A stretch of DNA of 14,827 bases from JAKZSU01 sp047517485 (GCA_047517485.1 JAKZSU010000137.1:1-14827); one strand, 5' to 3'. Positions 1-7,404 are shown, counted from the first letter of the stretch. A program made the numbers and translations. Notes: a model not told the origin generated them from the letters alone.

Positions 1-240
1 ATCGCCATAGCGGACGGTGGGCGGCCCGTGCCCCGCGTCGGCAAGGCCCGCGCGGTGGCATAGGGTGCGCCCATGCCGACAGGAGTTCGCAACATTAGCC
101 GTTGGACGGGATCGAGTGGCGCAATCCGGTGCGAACCTGGCGGCCATCGCGGGCGGGCTGAGGTCAAGCAACACGATCCGGATGGTCCGGTACGATTAGC
201 AATTGCCGAGCGGCTACGAATCTGATTCGCTCCCGGCCCC
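1..240. other. Stretch without a recognisable gene
   Basis: I see no supported gene here. A 60-codon open frame on the + strand (17-199) has no recognisable motif and no convincing ribosome binding site. The stretch directly precedes a transposase remnant and is probably degenerate flanking or IS-derived DNA. Confidence 0.4.
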
Positions 241-456
241 ATGAAGGCGATAACAGAGAAGCTCGCGAGCGAAAGGGGCCGTGTCCTCTACAAGCGTCGC
301 CGCCAGACCGTCGAGCCGGTCTTCGGCGTCATCAAGGCGGTGCTCGGCTTCGCCAGGTTCTCGCTGCCCGGCCTCGACAAGGTCGAGCGCGAATGGACCC
401 TGGTGGCTCTCGCTTACAACTGCAAGCGCTTGCACAAGCTGAGTCTGGCGACATGA
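241..456 (+). pseudogene. IS1182-type transposase, C-terminal fragment
   Basis: The 71-residue frame matches the end of IS1182-family DDE transposases. It shows the segment GRVLYKRRRQTVEPVFG, where the glutamate of TVEPVFG is the usual third acidic residue of the DDE triad, followed by a helix ending in LAYNCKRLHKL. A full transposase of this type is about 450-550 residues, so only the last seventh or so remains. An in-frame stop (TGA at 223-225) lies just upstream, and the part carrying the two catalytic aspartates is absent. It therefore cannot be active. No terminal inverted repeats could be defined. The family call comes from motif recognition and is fairly secure at superfamily level. 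Confidence 0.75.
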
Positions 457-565
457 GGCGCCTCGGCGGAGCAGGTCGTGACAGAGCAAGCGCCCCCACG
501 CCACGATCCGCCACAAAACCGGCAAACCGCCTCTATCGGGAAGAAACCCGCGCCACCTCAGCCCG

Positions 566-820
566 ATGCCAAAACCACCGGCGACAAATCCATATTCAAT
601 CGATGACCCAAAGTCCGACAGACTGTTAGGTCAAAAAGCGCTACAGACAGCACTCGAAATGAACCCTAACTTTTCGGATGTTTACTGGCCTGAGTTGTAT
701 TTTTGGCATCGAGGTCCCGACGTTCGCCCGTGGTTGGACAACCTCACAGCAAGCCTAGAAGCTTGCGGCTGGGATGTGCCGCCTGATCCGGGGCCGGAAG
801 CCTTTGCGACTTCTCAGTGA
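566..820 (+). CDS. Short hypothetical protein, possibly the tail of an adenylate-cyclase/TPR protein
   Basis: This 84-codon frame has visibly lower GC than its neighbours. Its second half (ALEMNPNFSDVYW, then a Pro-Asp pair and LDNLTASLEACGW) has the pattern of the C-terminal tail found after TPR repeats in many class III adenylate/guanylate cyclase-like proteins: a helix, NPNFS, an aromatic stretch, a Pro-Asp, then a leucine-rich helix ending in a short AGLP-like turn. No cyclase domain or complete TPR precedes it. The first roughly 20 residues are low-complexity and probably read through foreign sequence next to the IS fragment at 241-456. No good ribosome binding site precedes the ATG. It is more likely a decayed gene end than an intact small protein. 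Confidence 0.35.
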   Translation: MPKPPATNPYSIDDPKSDRLLGQKALQTALEMNPNFSDVYWPELYFWHRGPDVRPWLDNLTASLEACGWDVPPDPGPEAFATSQ

Positions 821-865
821 ATCCTTGACGAGCCACACCGGAAACGCGTATCGACGCCGTCACCC

Positions 866-890
866 GGTATCGTGCCAGGGACACCGTATC
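866..890. repeat. Imperfect dyad (11-bp arms, 3-base loop)
   Basis: The arms GGTATCGTGCC and GACACCGTATC can fold around AGG, with nine of eleven positions pairing if G-U pairs are allowed. It lies about 40 bp past the end of the left nosR-like gene. No T-run follows on either strand, so it is not a standard intrinsic terminator. It resembles the short GACACCG-containing palindromes dispersed in proteobacterial genomes, but one copy cannot establish a family. Confidence 0.3.
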
Positions 891-930
891 AGATTAAACG
901 CCGCAACGCCGGGCCGCCCGCCCGCCTCCG

Positions 931-3147
931 CTACTCCACCGACACGCTAGACGTCTCGCCGTGCGCCAGCGCATCCAGGCGCTTGCGCCGCGCGACCAGC
1001 GGTGGGCATTCGTGGTCGTCGTAGTAGGTCACTTGGCAATCGAGGCAGTAGAAGCATTCGTTCATGTCGATCTCGCCGCTCGGCTTGATCGCGCCGGTCG
1101 GACATACCTTCTCGCAGCGATGGCAGGGGTTGCCGCATTCGGGGCGGCGCTTTAGCCAGTCGAACATGCGGAAGCGGCCGAGAATGGCGAGCCCGGCGCC
1201 GAGCGGGCAGATGAAGCGGCAATAGAAGCGTTCGACGAACAGGCCGATCGCCAGCAGGCCCACCGCATAGGCCACCGCCGCGGCCGGGGCGTCGAAGCGG
1301 AAGATGATCGCGGTCTTGAACGGCTCGACGTTGGTGCCGGCGATCGCCAGGTCGAACGAATAGAATGTAAGGCCGAGCAGGCCCAAGAATATCAGATACT
1401 TGACCGAGATCAGCCGTTCGTGAATAGCAACCGGTATCTTGAGCTGCGGGATACGCAGGGCGACGGCGATGTTGTTGAGCAGTTCCTGCAGCGCGCCGAA
1501 CGGGCATAGCCAGCCGCAGAAGATCGCCCGGCCCCAAAGGAAAAGGCCGATCGCGACGAAGGCGGTGATGATGAAGATCAGTGGTTCGACGAGGAAGAAA
1601 CCGAGATCGAAATCACGCCCCACCGACTGGGCGATATTGAGTAGGTTGACGATCGTCAGCTGGCCGCCGGCGAACCAGCCGAGCCACACCAGCACCCAGG
1701 CGAGAAAGCCGATGCGCAGCCATTTGTGCGCCACGCGGTGGCGTGCGATCAGGTCTTGCAGCGAGAGGATCGCCACCAGCGCCGCCAGGGTGACCAACAG
1801 GATGACGATGTTGACCGTGTTGCCGGTCCAGATCTGGCGCCAGGCGATCGACGTGTCGTCGCCCTCGAATGTGTTGTCGAGGTCGGCTTCGGCGGCGGCG
1901 ATGACGAACCGCGCCGGCACCTGGTAGTCCAAGCCAAAGGTCGTGACCGGCTTGGCGCCGTCGTCGCCTTCGCCGGCCACGTCGAGCTCGATGCGCCATG
2001 GCGCGGCCGGGTAGAAGCCGTCCGCGGCGGTGAAGAACAACAAGCCGATTTCGGCTAAATCGGGAGCGTTCTTGGCGTGGTGAAACGGCAGTGTCTTGAG
2101 CAAGTTGGGCCCGATCGGGATCTCGCGGTCGCCCTGGAACAAGCGCAGGCGGGCGAACTTTCCCGCCGCGTCGGCGTCGAAGTCCTGGAACCGGTAATAC
2201 CCGTTGGTGGCGACGAATAGGATCAGGTCGTCGATGCCGCGCCCCGAACTGTATTGGTCGTACCAGGTTCGTCCGAGCACGTTGATGCCGATGCCGGCGG
2301 GCGACATCAGCCCGGCGTAGAGATCGACGAACAGGTCCTCGTCGGGCGACAGGCGGACTTTTCGCGGTGCTTTGGCGCCGTCGATCGCGGCGAACGCCAC
2401 CGCGACGTCGGCCATGGTGAGATGGAGCCGCGACAGCGCGCCCTCGTCGAGCAGGCCCTGCCAGTCGCGCGGCTCGTAAACCTCTAAGTCGAGGGTAGCC
2501 CCCGGGGCTTCCGCGGTGAGCCGAATGCCGCGCGAGCGCGCGACCAGGCGCGCGGCGCGGATGATCGAATCGCTGAACAGGATCGAGCTGGTGGTGGTGC
2601 GCGAGACCGCGTCGACCGGGACCAGGCCCGAGGTATCGCCGGCGGTCCCCCGCATGGCGAACTTTTCGCCCTCGAGAATCGCCCCCGACATGGTGAGGAC
2701 GACACTCACCCCGCGGCGCACGTCGATGCCGGGGAATTGGGTCAGATAGGCGTGAAAATCGTCGTCGGTGCGGCCCAGAATGGCGATCGGCTCGGTGTGC
2801 ATGGTAAGCCGGGCGCCGGCGATGCGCCCCGCGAGATCGAGCCCGACGATGAGATGGAACGGCCGTTTCGAGTAGCCGACGCCCTGGACGACGTCATATT
2901 GCTCGAAGATATAGCCGACGATTTCGCCGTCTTTGTAGGCGGTGGCGGCCGGCGGCTCGCCCTCGACCGGGCCATAGCTGTCGGCGCCGGGAAACACCAT
3001 CGCCAGCATCGCGTCGTCGAGGTACGCGGCGAGCCCGCCCGCTGTCTGCTCCTGAGCAGTCGTCGTCTGCTCTTGCGCAGACGCGCTCCCCAAGCCACCA
3101 AAAACTGTTGCCGCAACCACGAGAGCGCGGATTAAATCGCCGAGCAC
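931..3147 (-). CDS. nosR: NosR/NirI-family flavo-iron-sulfur membrane protein (left copy)
   Basis: This 738-residue protein has the full NosR layout and length. A signal peptide (about 1-24, ending ASA) is followed by a periplasmic FMN-binding region (about 45-210), a further periplasmic domain up to about 440, about five membrane helices (near 444-463, 477-492, 517-538, 583-600, 624-641) and a cytoplasmic ferredoxin end. Cysteine motifs are C544-GWL-C548-P, C643-RFI-C647-P, C671/C675/C678/C682 and C698/C701/C704/C714. NosR proteins pass electrons across the membrane to support N2O reductase; NirI relatives serve nitrite reductase. The covalent-FMN motif, usually SGAT, reads SRTT here (182-185). 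The start is GTG at 3147, with GGAGGAA six bases upstream and a signal peptide directly after. The frame stays open 297 more codons upstream, but that part is antisense to the TPR gene. No nosZ is in view, so the exact partner is unknown. Confidence 0.88.
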   Translation of the reverse strand: MLGDLIRALVVAATVFGGLGSASAQEQTTTAQEQTAGGLAAYLDDAMLAMVFPGADSYGPVEGEPPAATAYKDGEIVGYIFEQYDVVQGVGYSKRPFHLIVGLDLAGRIAGARLTMHTEPIAILGRTDDDFHAYLTQFPGIDVRRGVSVVLTMSGAILEGEKFAMRGTAGDTSGLVPVDAVSRTTTSSILFSDSIIRAARLVARSRGIRLTAEAPGATLDLEVYEPRDWQGLLDEGALSRLHLTMADVAVAFAAIDGAKAPRKVRLSPDEDLFVDLYAGLMSPAGIGINVLGRTWYDQYSSGRGIDDLILFVATNGYYRFQDFDADAAGKFARLRLFQGDREIPIGPNLLKTLPFHHAKNAPDLAEIGLLFFTAADGFYPAAPWRIELDVAGEGDDGAKPVTTFGLDYQVPARFVIAAAEADLDNTFEGDDTSIAWRQIWTGNTVNIVILLVTLAALVAILSLQDLIARHRVAHKWLRIGFLAWVLVWLGWFAGGQLTIVNLLNIAQSVGRDFDLGFFLVEPLIFIITAFVAIGLFLWGRAIFCGWLCPFGALQELLNNIAVALRIPQLKIPVAIHERLISVKYLIFLGLLGLTFYSFDLAIAGTNVEPFKTAIIFRFDAPAAAVAYAVGLLAIGLFVERFYCRFICPLGAGLAILGRFRMFDWLKRRPECGNPCHRCEKVCPTGAIKPSGEIDMNECFYCLDCQVTYYDDHECPPLVARRKRLDALAHGETSSVSVE

Positions 3148-3240
3148 TGAGTTCCTCCACTGCTTGAAAGCTAGCCAATGCCGGACCCTCGCGCCATAGT
3201 CAATTGTTTGTCGGATGGATTTAGCGAGAGGGATTGGGCG
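3148..3240. promoter_or_regulatory. Divergent promoter region between nosR-like and TPR genes
   Basis: This 93-bp gap must carry the start signals of two genes running apart. On the - strand a GGAGGAA Shine-Dalgarno (complement of 3152-3158) sits six bases before the GTG at 3147. A TTGACT hexamer (complement of 3198-3203) could be a -35 box, but the matching -10 is poor. On the + strand GAGAGG (about 3225-3230) precedes the GTG at 3241. I found no convincing FNR/NNR palindrome (TTGAT-N4-ATCAA). Confidence 0.4.
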
Positions 3241-3993
3241 GTGCGGAAGTTTGCGATGGTTGTTCTTGTTGGGCTCGCATCGGCGTGGACGGCCACCGCG
3301 GTGGCGCAATCGCCCGAGCTTCACGCCCTCCACGCCCGGGTTATGCAGCTTTATGCCTCCGGACATACCGCCGAAGCGGTGGTGGTCGCCGAGCGGGCGC
3401 TCGCTCTGGCGACCGTCGAATTTGGCGGCGACCATGCCAGCACCGCGGCGCTGGCTTTCAATCTGGCCCGTCTGCACGGTGAACTCGAGCAGTGGGGGCA
3501 AGCCGAGGACTTGTATCGCCGCGTGGCCGCGGTGCGCTCGGATATTCTCGGCGACTCGCACCCGGAGACCGGCGAGGCGCACGCCGGCCTCGGCGAGGCG
3601 CTCGCCAAGCAGGCGCGCTATGGTGAGGCGGAGAAAAGCTACTGGCGGGCGTTGGATACCCTCGCCGTCGAGGCGGCGCGCAATCCCCACGTCGCCAACC
3701 GGCTCAACCTGCTGGCCGGGTTGTACCGCGCGCAGGCGGTCTATAACCGCGCCCACCAATTGGTCGCCGAGGCGCGGCTGGTCGACGCGGAACTGATGTA
3801 TTTGAGTGCTGTCACGGTGTTCGAAGCCAATGACTCGGTCGATCGCGCGGACGTCGTTGCCGCGCTGGGACGGCGCGCGGCGGTGTTGCGCACCCTCGGG
3901 CGCGACGCTGAGGCGGCGGCCGTCGAGACCCACGCGGCGGCGGTCGAACGCGGGCGGGCGAACTGTCCCAAAGCACTGCGCGCGGCGTGCTGA
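3241..3993 (+). CDS. Exported tetratricopeptide-repeat (TPR) protein
   Basis: This is a 250-residue protein with an N-terminal signal peptide (hydrophobic core about 5-20, likely cut after AVA at 20-22), so it probably acts in the periplasm. It contains TPR repeats of the kinesin-light-chain-like type. The clearest spans are 61-96 (GGDHASTAALAFNLARLH, then QAEDLYRR) and 103-140 (GDSHPETGEAHAGLGEAL, then YGEAEKSYWRAL). A further helical hairpin (about 160-195) and a C-terminal TPR-like helix pair (about 200-235) follow. TPRs bind other proteins, so a scaffold or assembly role beside the NosR-like protein is plausible but inferred. The GTG at 3241 is preferred because a signal peptide follows at once and GAGAGG lies upstream; GTG 3178 would add 21 residues ahead of the signal. 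Two cysteines (242 and the last residue) sit at the C terminus. Confidence 0.8.
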   Translation: MRKFAMVVLVGLASAWTATAVAQSPELHALHARVMQLYASGHTAEAVVVAERALALATVEFGGDHASTAALAFNLARLHGELEQWGQAEDLYRRVAAVRSDILGDSHPETGEAHAGLGEALAKQARYGEAEKSYWRALDTLAVEAARNPHVANRLNLLAGLYRAQAVYNRAHQLVAEARLVDAELMYLSAVTVFEANDSVDRADVVAALGRRAAVLRTLGRDAEAAAVETHAAAVERGRANCPKALRAAC

Positions 3994-3994
3994 G

Positions 3995-4372
3995 CTATTC
4001 GGATCGCGGGCGCGGCGCCGCGACGGGCACGAAATCATACTTCCCCGGACCCTGGACGAGGATGAAGCGGCTGTCCGCGTCCGCGGTATTGATCACCCGG
4101 TGGGGTCGCCGCGCGGCGACGCGACAGGTCTCGCCGGGGCGCAGCCGGGTGTCCGCGTCGGGGCCGCGGGTGAGCACCGCGATGCCGCCGGCGAGGCAGT
4201 AGAAAATATCCTCGACCTGGTGGTGAAAATGCCACGGCACTTCCTCGCCCGGACCCAAGGTGATTTCCAGGGTCCGGAGATCGGCGGTCTCGGCGACGAT
4301 CACCGTGGCTTTGACCGTGTAGTGCGAAGTCCATGGACGGGTGGTGCCGCTGTCGGTCTCCGCCGTGCCCAT
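3995..4372 (-). CDS. Small single-domain cupin protein
   Basis: This 125-residue protein is essentially one cupin beta-barrel. Motif 1 is intact: G42, then five residues, H48-x-H50, three residues, E54, with a glycine at 62. Motif 2 supplies H91 (PHRVIN). These would give a 3-His/1-Glu metal site; metal and reaction cannot be told from sequence. Such small cupins include dioxygenases, isomerases and ligand sensors. There is no signal peptide, so it should be cytoplasmic. The ATG at 4372 has GAGG nine bases upstream; an in-frame GTG at 4387, also behind GAGG, would add five residues. Its stop is one base from the stop of the convergent TPR gene, and its start is divergent from the right nosR-like gene. 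Confidence 0.82.
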   Translation of the reverse strand: MGTAETDSGTTRPWTSHYTVKATVIVAETADLRTLEITLGPGEEVPWHFHHQVEDIFYCLAGGIAVLTRGPDADTRLRPGETCRVAARRPHRVINTADADSRFILVQGPGKYDFVPVAAPRPRSE

Positions 4373-4505
4373 CGCAGTATTCCTCACCTTTTCCTCGGGT
4401 CTTCCATTTTAGCAGGCCGAGGTCACTTGCGTCCGGCTTGATTTCGATGCTACCGAAAGGGCGTCGATCAGTGAATTAGCTCGGCACTTTCGGGGGGACG
4501 GTCAC
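4373..4505. promoter_or_regulatory. Divergent promoter region with an inverted repeat before the right nosR-like gene
   Basis: A possible -10 box for the cupin reads TAAAAT on the - strand (complement of 4406-4411). A 7-bp perfect inverted repeat, CCGAAAG (4453-4459) and CTTTCGG (4487-4493), lies before the nosR-like ATG. The right arm runs into the GGGGGG tract (4492-4497) that would serve as ribosome binding site, so RNA folding could affect access to it. One half of an FNR-type site (TTGAT, 4438-4442) is present, but the other half (ATGCT) does not match. Confidence 0.35.
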
Positions 4506-6674
4506 ATGGCGCCGGGTATGGGACGCTGGTGCGCGGCGCGAACTTTCGCGGCGGCGGTTCTCCTTGCCGCCGTTTGCCGCTCCGAACCCGCCGTCGCCGC
4601 GGACCTGAACGATGCGCTGGGCGCGCGAATCACGCCCGACGTTCTGGGCCAGGCGTTTCCCGGCGCGGATGCGATCGGCGAGATCACTGGATCCCCGCCA
4701 TCGGCGCCGGTCCTGCTCGGCGGCGATATCATCGGCCATCTTTTGTCGACTTACGATTCGGTGCAGTCGACCGGTTTCGCCGGCGAGCCTTTCGACATCA
4801 TCGTCGGGGTCGACCTCGAGGCCAACTTGGTCGGCGTGGTCCTGGTCGAGCATCACGAGCCGATTATCGGCCCGAGCATGATCCGCGGCGATCTGATGCA
4901 GGGTTTTCTCGACCGCCTGATCAGCCTGTCGGTGGTGCATCGCTCGCGGCGCACCCAGCGCGGCGAACTCGACGGCGTCTCGGGCGCCACGGTGAGCTCG
5001 AAATTGATGCGCAGCGCAGTGCTGACCTCGGCCCAGCAGGGGGTGCGCAAGCTCGGGCTCGCGAGTCAAAATATCGACGCGCGCGGCCTCGCCGTCGATC
5101 TCGATTTCTACGTCGAACGCGGCTGGAAGGAGATGGCGGCGATCGGCGATATCGCGCACTTGGCGCTGCGTAACGGCGATGTCGCGGCCGCGTTTTCCGG
5201 CGCCGCCACCAAGCTCGCGGCGCTCGATGCGGACGCGCGGTTCGTCGACGTCTACGCCACCCTGGCGACCCCGGCCGGGATTGGGCGTAATCTTTTGCAT
5301 CGGCGGTGGCACAATTTCGCCGCCAGCCAAGTCGGTCTCGGCGATCATATTCTCTCGGTGGCGGCGACCGGGCGCTATCGCGTGCTGGGATCGGCGCAGC
5401 CGGTCTCCGGCGGTTTCGATCGCATCGCGGTGGTGCAAGGCGACAAAATCTTCCGCCTCGGGTACGACCAAAAGCTCAAGCACACGCCGGTTCGCGCGCA
5501 TGGCGCGCCGCGCTTCAAGGAGCAGGCCTTGTTCCGCCTCAAAAAGCGCGACGGGTTCGACCCGCTGGCGCCCTGGTCGCTGCGCATCTTCGTCGAGGCG
5601 GGCGCGGTGGGCGCGCCGCGCGGCACCGCGGCGGCGGTCTTCGACCTTCCCTATCTGATCCCGGCGGCGTTTGTCTCGGGCGAGGAGTACGCGCTCGAGG
5701 AGGCCGGCTTCCGAGAACCGGCCTACGCCTTGTTCGGCCTGGTGCGCCTGAGCACGCTCAACGATTGGCAGCAGGTCTGGTACGAGCGGCGGATCGATAT
5801 CGCCATTCTCGGCGGACTGTTGCTGGGCTTGACCTTGATCCTGCTGTTCCAGAACGCGATCACCCGCCATCGCCGGGTCCACGAGACGGTGCGCATCGCC
5901 TTTCTCGCCGTGGTCTTGGTGTGGCTCGGCTGGATCAAGGATGCCCAGCTCACCAGCATCAACATCATCACCTATATCCAGGCGTTTTTCCGCGATATGG
6001 ATCCGGTTCTGTTCCTGTTGGATCCGTTGATATTCATCTTGTCGGTCTATGTCGGGGTGTCGCTGATCCTGTGGGGCCGCGGCGTGTTCTGCGGCTGGCT
6101 GTGTCCGTTCGGCGCCTTGCAGGAGTTGCTCGCGCGCCTCGCCCGCGCGGCTCGAGTGCCGCAGATCGCCGTGCCCGACGTGGTGCAGGAGCGGCTGTGG
6201 GTGGTGAAATATATCGCGGTGTTCGTGGTTTTCGGGCTGGCCGTGTTCTCGATGGACGCGGCGCAAGTGGCGGCCGAGGTCGAGCCGTTCAAGACCGCGA
6301 TCATCGTCGGCTTGGACCGCAGCTGGCCCTATCTCCTCTATGCCGGGATTCTGCTCGGGCTCGGGCTGACCATCGAGCGCTTCTTCTGTCGCTATCTATG
6401 CCCGCTCGGCGGCGCGCTGGCGATCTTGGGGCGAGCGCGGCTGCTGCACTGGCTGAAACGCCGGCCGCAATGTGGCAATCCGTGCAATGTGTGCCAAGCC
6501 TCGTGCCCGGTGGGCGCGATCAAGGACGACGGCGTAATCGACATGAACGAGTGCTATCAATGCCTCGATTGCCAGGTCGATTATTACGATGACCATGTCT
6601 GTCCGCCATTGGTCGCCCGGCGCAAACGCCTCGAACGCCTGGTCGAGGCGCCGGCGACGATCGCGGCCGAATAG
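4506..6674 (+). CDS. NosR/NirI-family flavo-iron-sulfur membrane protein (right copy)
   Basis: This 722-residue paralogue has the same layout as the protein at 931-3147. It has a signal peptide (1-32), a periplasmic FMN-binding region (about 45-190) with an intact flavin-attachment motif DGVSGAT (T162 as likely acceptor), membrane helices near 431-448, 463-476, 501-524, 566-583 and 609-624, and a cytoplasmic iron-sulfur end. Cysteines are C529-GWL-C533-P, C628-RYL-C632-P, C656/C660/C663/C667 and C683/C686/C689/C699. Between the EPI segment (about 118-120) and the flavin motif it lacks about 23 residues present in the other copy. It should move electrons between the membrane and periplasm; the acceptor is unknown. 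The ATG follows a GGGGGG tract. The tetR gene starts 32 bases after its stop. No symbol is given because orthology to NosR rather than NirI or another relative cannot be decided here. Confidence 0.88.
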   Translation: MAPGMGRWCAARTFAAAVLLAAVCRSEPAVAADLNDALGARITPDVLGQAFPGADAIGEITGSPPSAPVLLGGDIIGHLLSTYDSVQSTGFAGEPFDIIVGVDLEANLVGVVLVEHHEPIIGPSMIRGDLMQGFLDRLISLSVVHRSRRTQRGELDGVSGATVSSKLMRSAVLTSAQQGVRKLGLASQNIDARGLAVDLDFYVERGWKEMAAIGDIAHLALRNGDVAAAFSGAATKLAALDADARFVDVYATLATPAGIGRNLLHRRWHNFAASQVGLGDHILSVAATGRYRVLGSAQPVSGGFDRIAVVQGDKIFRLGYDQKLKHTPVRAHGAPRFKEQALFRLKKRDGFDPLAPWSLRIFVEAGAVGAPRGTAAAVFDLPYLIPAAFVSGEEYALEEAGFREPAYALFGLVRLSTLNDWQQVWYERRIDIAILGGLLLGLTLILLFQNAITRHRRVHETVRIAFLAVVLVWLGWIKDAQLTSINIITYIQAFFRDMDPVLFLLDPLIFILSVYVGVSLILWGRGVFCGWLCPFGALQELLARLARAARVPQIAVPDVVQERLWVVKYIAVFVVFGLAVFSMDAAQVAAEVEPFKTAIIVGLDRSWPYLLYAGILLGLGLTIERFFCRYLCPLGGALAILGRARLLHWLKRRPQCGNPCNVCQASCPVGAIKDDGVIDMNECYQCLDCQVDYYDDHVCPPLVARRKRLERLVEAPATIAAE

Positions 6675-6692
6675 GCGGGATGCGGGCTCTAG

Positions 6693-6698
6693 TATAAA
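6693..6698 (+). promoter_or_regulatory. Candidate -10 box for a near-leaderless tetR transcript
   Basis: The hexamer TATAAA sits nine bases before the ATG of the regulator. The expected transcription start would fall within a base or two of the start codon, and no Shine-Dalgarno is visible between them. A matching -35 is weak. This suggests leaderless initiation, or read-through from the nosR-like gene. Confidence 0.35.
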
Positions 6699-6706
6699 AT
6701 GCCGGC

Positions 6707-7285
6707 ATGAAATCGGAGTCCCCGCGAAGTCGGCTGCTTACGATTGCCAGCGAGCTGTTTTACCGCGACGGCATCCGCACCGTCGGCATCGAAAAGATCT
6801 GCACCGCCGCCGGTATCACCAAGCCCACCCTCTACCATTATTTCGGTAGCAAGGACGGTCTCGTCGCGGCCTATTTGGAGGATCAGAACGAGCGGGTATT
6901 CGACCGTCTCACCAGTGCCGCGGATAAAGTGGACGGCTCGGCGGCCGAAAAAGTCGTGGCGCTGTTCGAGGGGGTCGCCAAGGCGACGGCCAATAAATCA
7001 TGGAACGGATGCCCGTTTCTGCGCGGCGCTGCGGAATTTGCCGGCGAGCTCGATCATCCGGCGAGAAAGATCGCGGCGGCCCACAAAAAGCGTTTCGAAA
7101 ATTGGCTGAGAGACTTGCTGGCGCACCACGACGTTTCGCATCCGACCTCGCTTGCCCGTCAATTGACGGTTCTGTTGGACGGCACAGTAACCCATGAATT
7201 CCTTCACCGCGAGGGCGACCACGCGCGTGCGGCGACCAGCGCGGCGAAAACGTTGATCGAAGCTAATACTTCGTCCGCGATGTAG
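6707..7285 (+). CDS. TetR/AcrR-family transcriptional repressor
   Basis: This 192-residue protein has a typical TetR N-terminal DNA-binding domain: helix LLTIASELFYRDGIRTVGI (10-28), then the helix-turn-helix ICTAAGITKPTLYHYFGSKD (31-50). The C-terminal ligand and dimer domain contains WNGCPFLRGAAEF (99-111), a motif shared by one TetR subgroup (GCPF-x3-AAEF). It should repress nearby genes until a small molecule binds. The downstream LinD-like gene has a strong dyad over its promoter (7387-7402), the obvious candidate operator. No similar dyad lies before tetR itself, so autoregulation is not evident. The inducer is unknown. Confidence 0.9.
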   Translation: MKSESPRSRLLTIASELFYRDGIRTVGIEKICTAAGITKPTLYHYFGSKDGLVAAYLEDQNERVFDRLTSAADKVDGSAAEKVVALFEGVAKATANKSWNGCPFLRGAAEFAGELDHPARKIAAAHKKRFENWLRDLLAHHDVSHPTSLARQLTVLLDGTVTHEFLHREGDHARAATSAAKTLIEANTSSAM

Positions 7286-7374
7286 GACGAACGCGCTCGG
7301 ACCACCGCCTATTTGATCGACCGGGGTGAGTAGGCCGCGCCTATGCCGCCGCCGGCGGCGTTGCGGTCATGCTC

Positions 7375-7404
7375 TTGCTCAAGTACTATACCTACCGGTA
7401 TATA
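7375..7404 (+). promoter_or_regulatory. Candidate promoter of the LinD-like/phnE genes
   Basis: TTGCTC (7375-7380) and TATATA (7399-7404) are spaced 18 bases apart and fit a sigma-70-type promoter. An alternative pair is TTGCGG (7361-7366) with TACTAT (7384-7389), spaced 17. In both cases the operator-like dyad at 7387-7402 overlaps the core promoter, the usual geometry for a repressor. Confidence 0.45.
7387..7402. promoter_or_regulatory. Operator-like dyad, probable TetR-family binding site
   Basis: The sequence TATACC-TACC-GGTATA is a perfect 6-bp inverted repeat with a 4-bp spacer. It embeds the 8-bp palindrome TACCGGTA. Symmetry extends outward if one extra base is allowed (GTA-C-TATACC against GGTATATAC). 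It is about 100 bp past the end of tetR and just ahead of the next gene. A 14-20 bp dyad of this kind is what TetR dimers usually bind. The assignment to this particular regulator is inference. Confidence 0.6.

Noticed and set aside
3148..4038. N-terminal extension of the left NosR-like frame by 297 codons (a 1035-residue protein).
   Set aside because: The extension is antisense to the TPR gene, has no domain, and would place the signal peptide in mid-protein. The GTG at 3147 has a strong ribosome binding site.
4438..4451. FNR/NNR site before the right nosR-like gene.
   Set aside because: Only the left half, TTGAT, fits; the right half, ATGCT, does not match ATCAA, and single half-sites are common by chance.
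4476..6266. Long open frame (596 codons) on the - strand.
   Set aside because: It is a GC-rich shadow of the right nosR-like gene; its translation is rich in Arg, Gln, Asp and His with no domain pattern.
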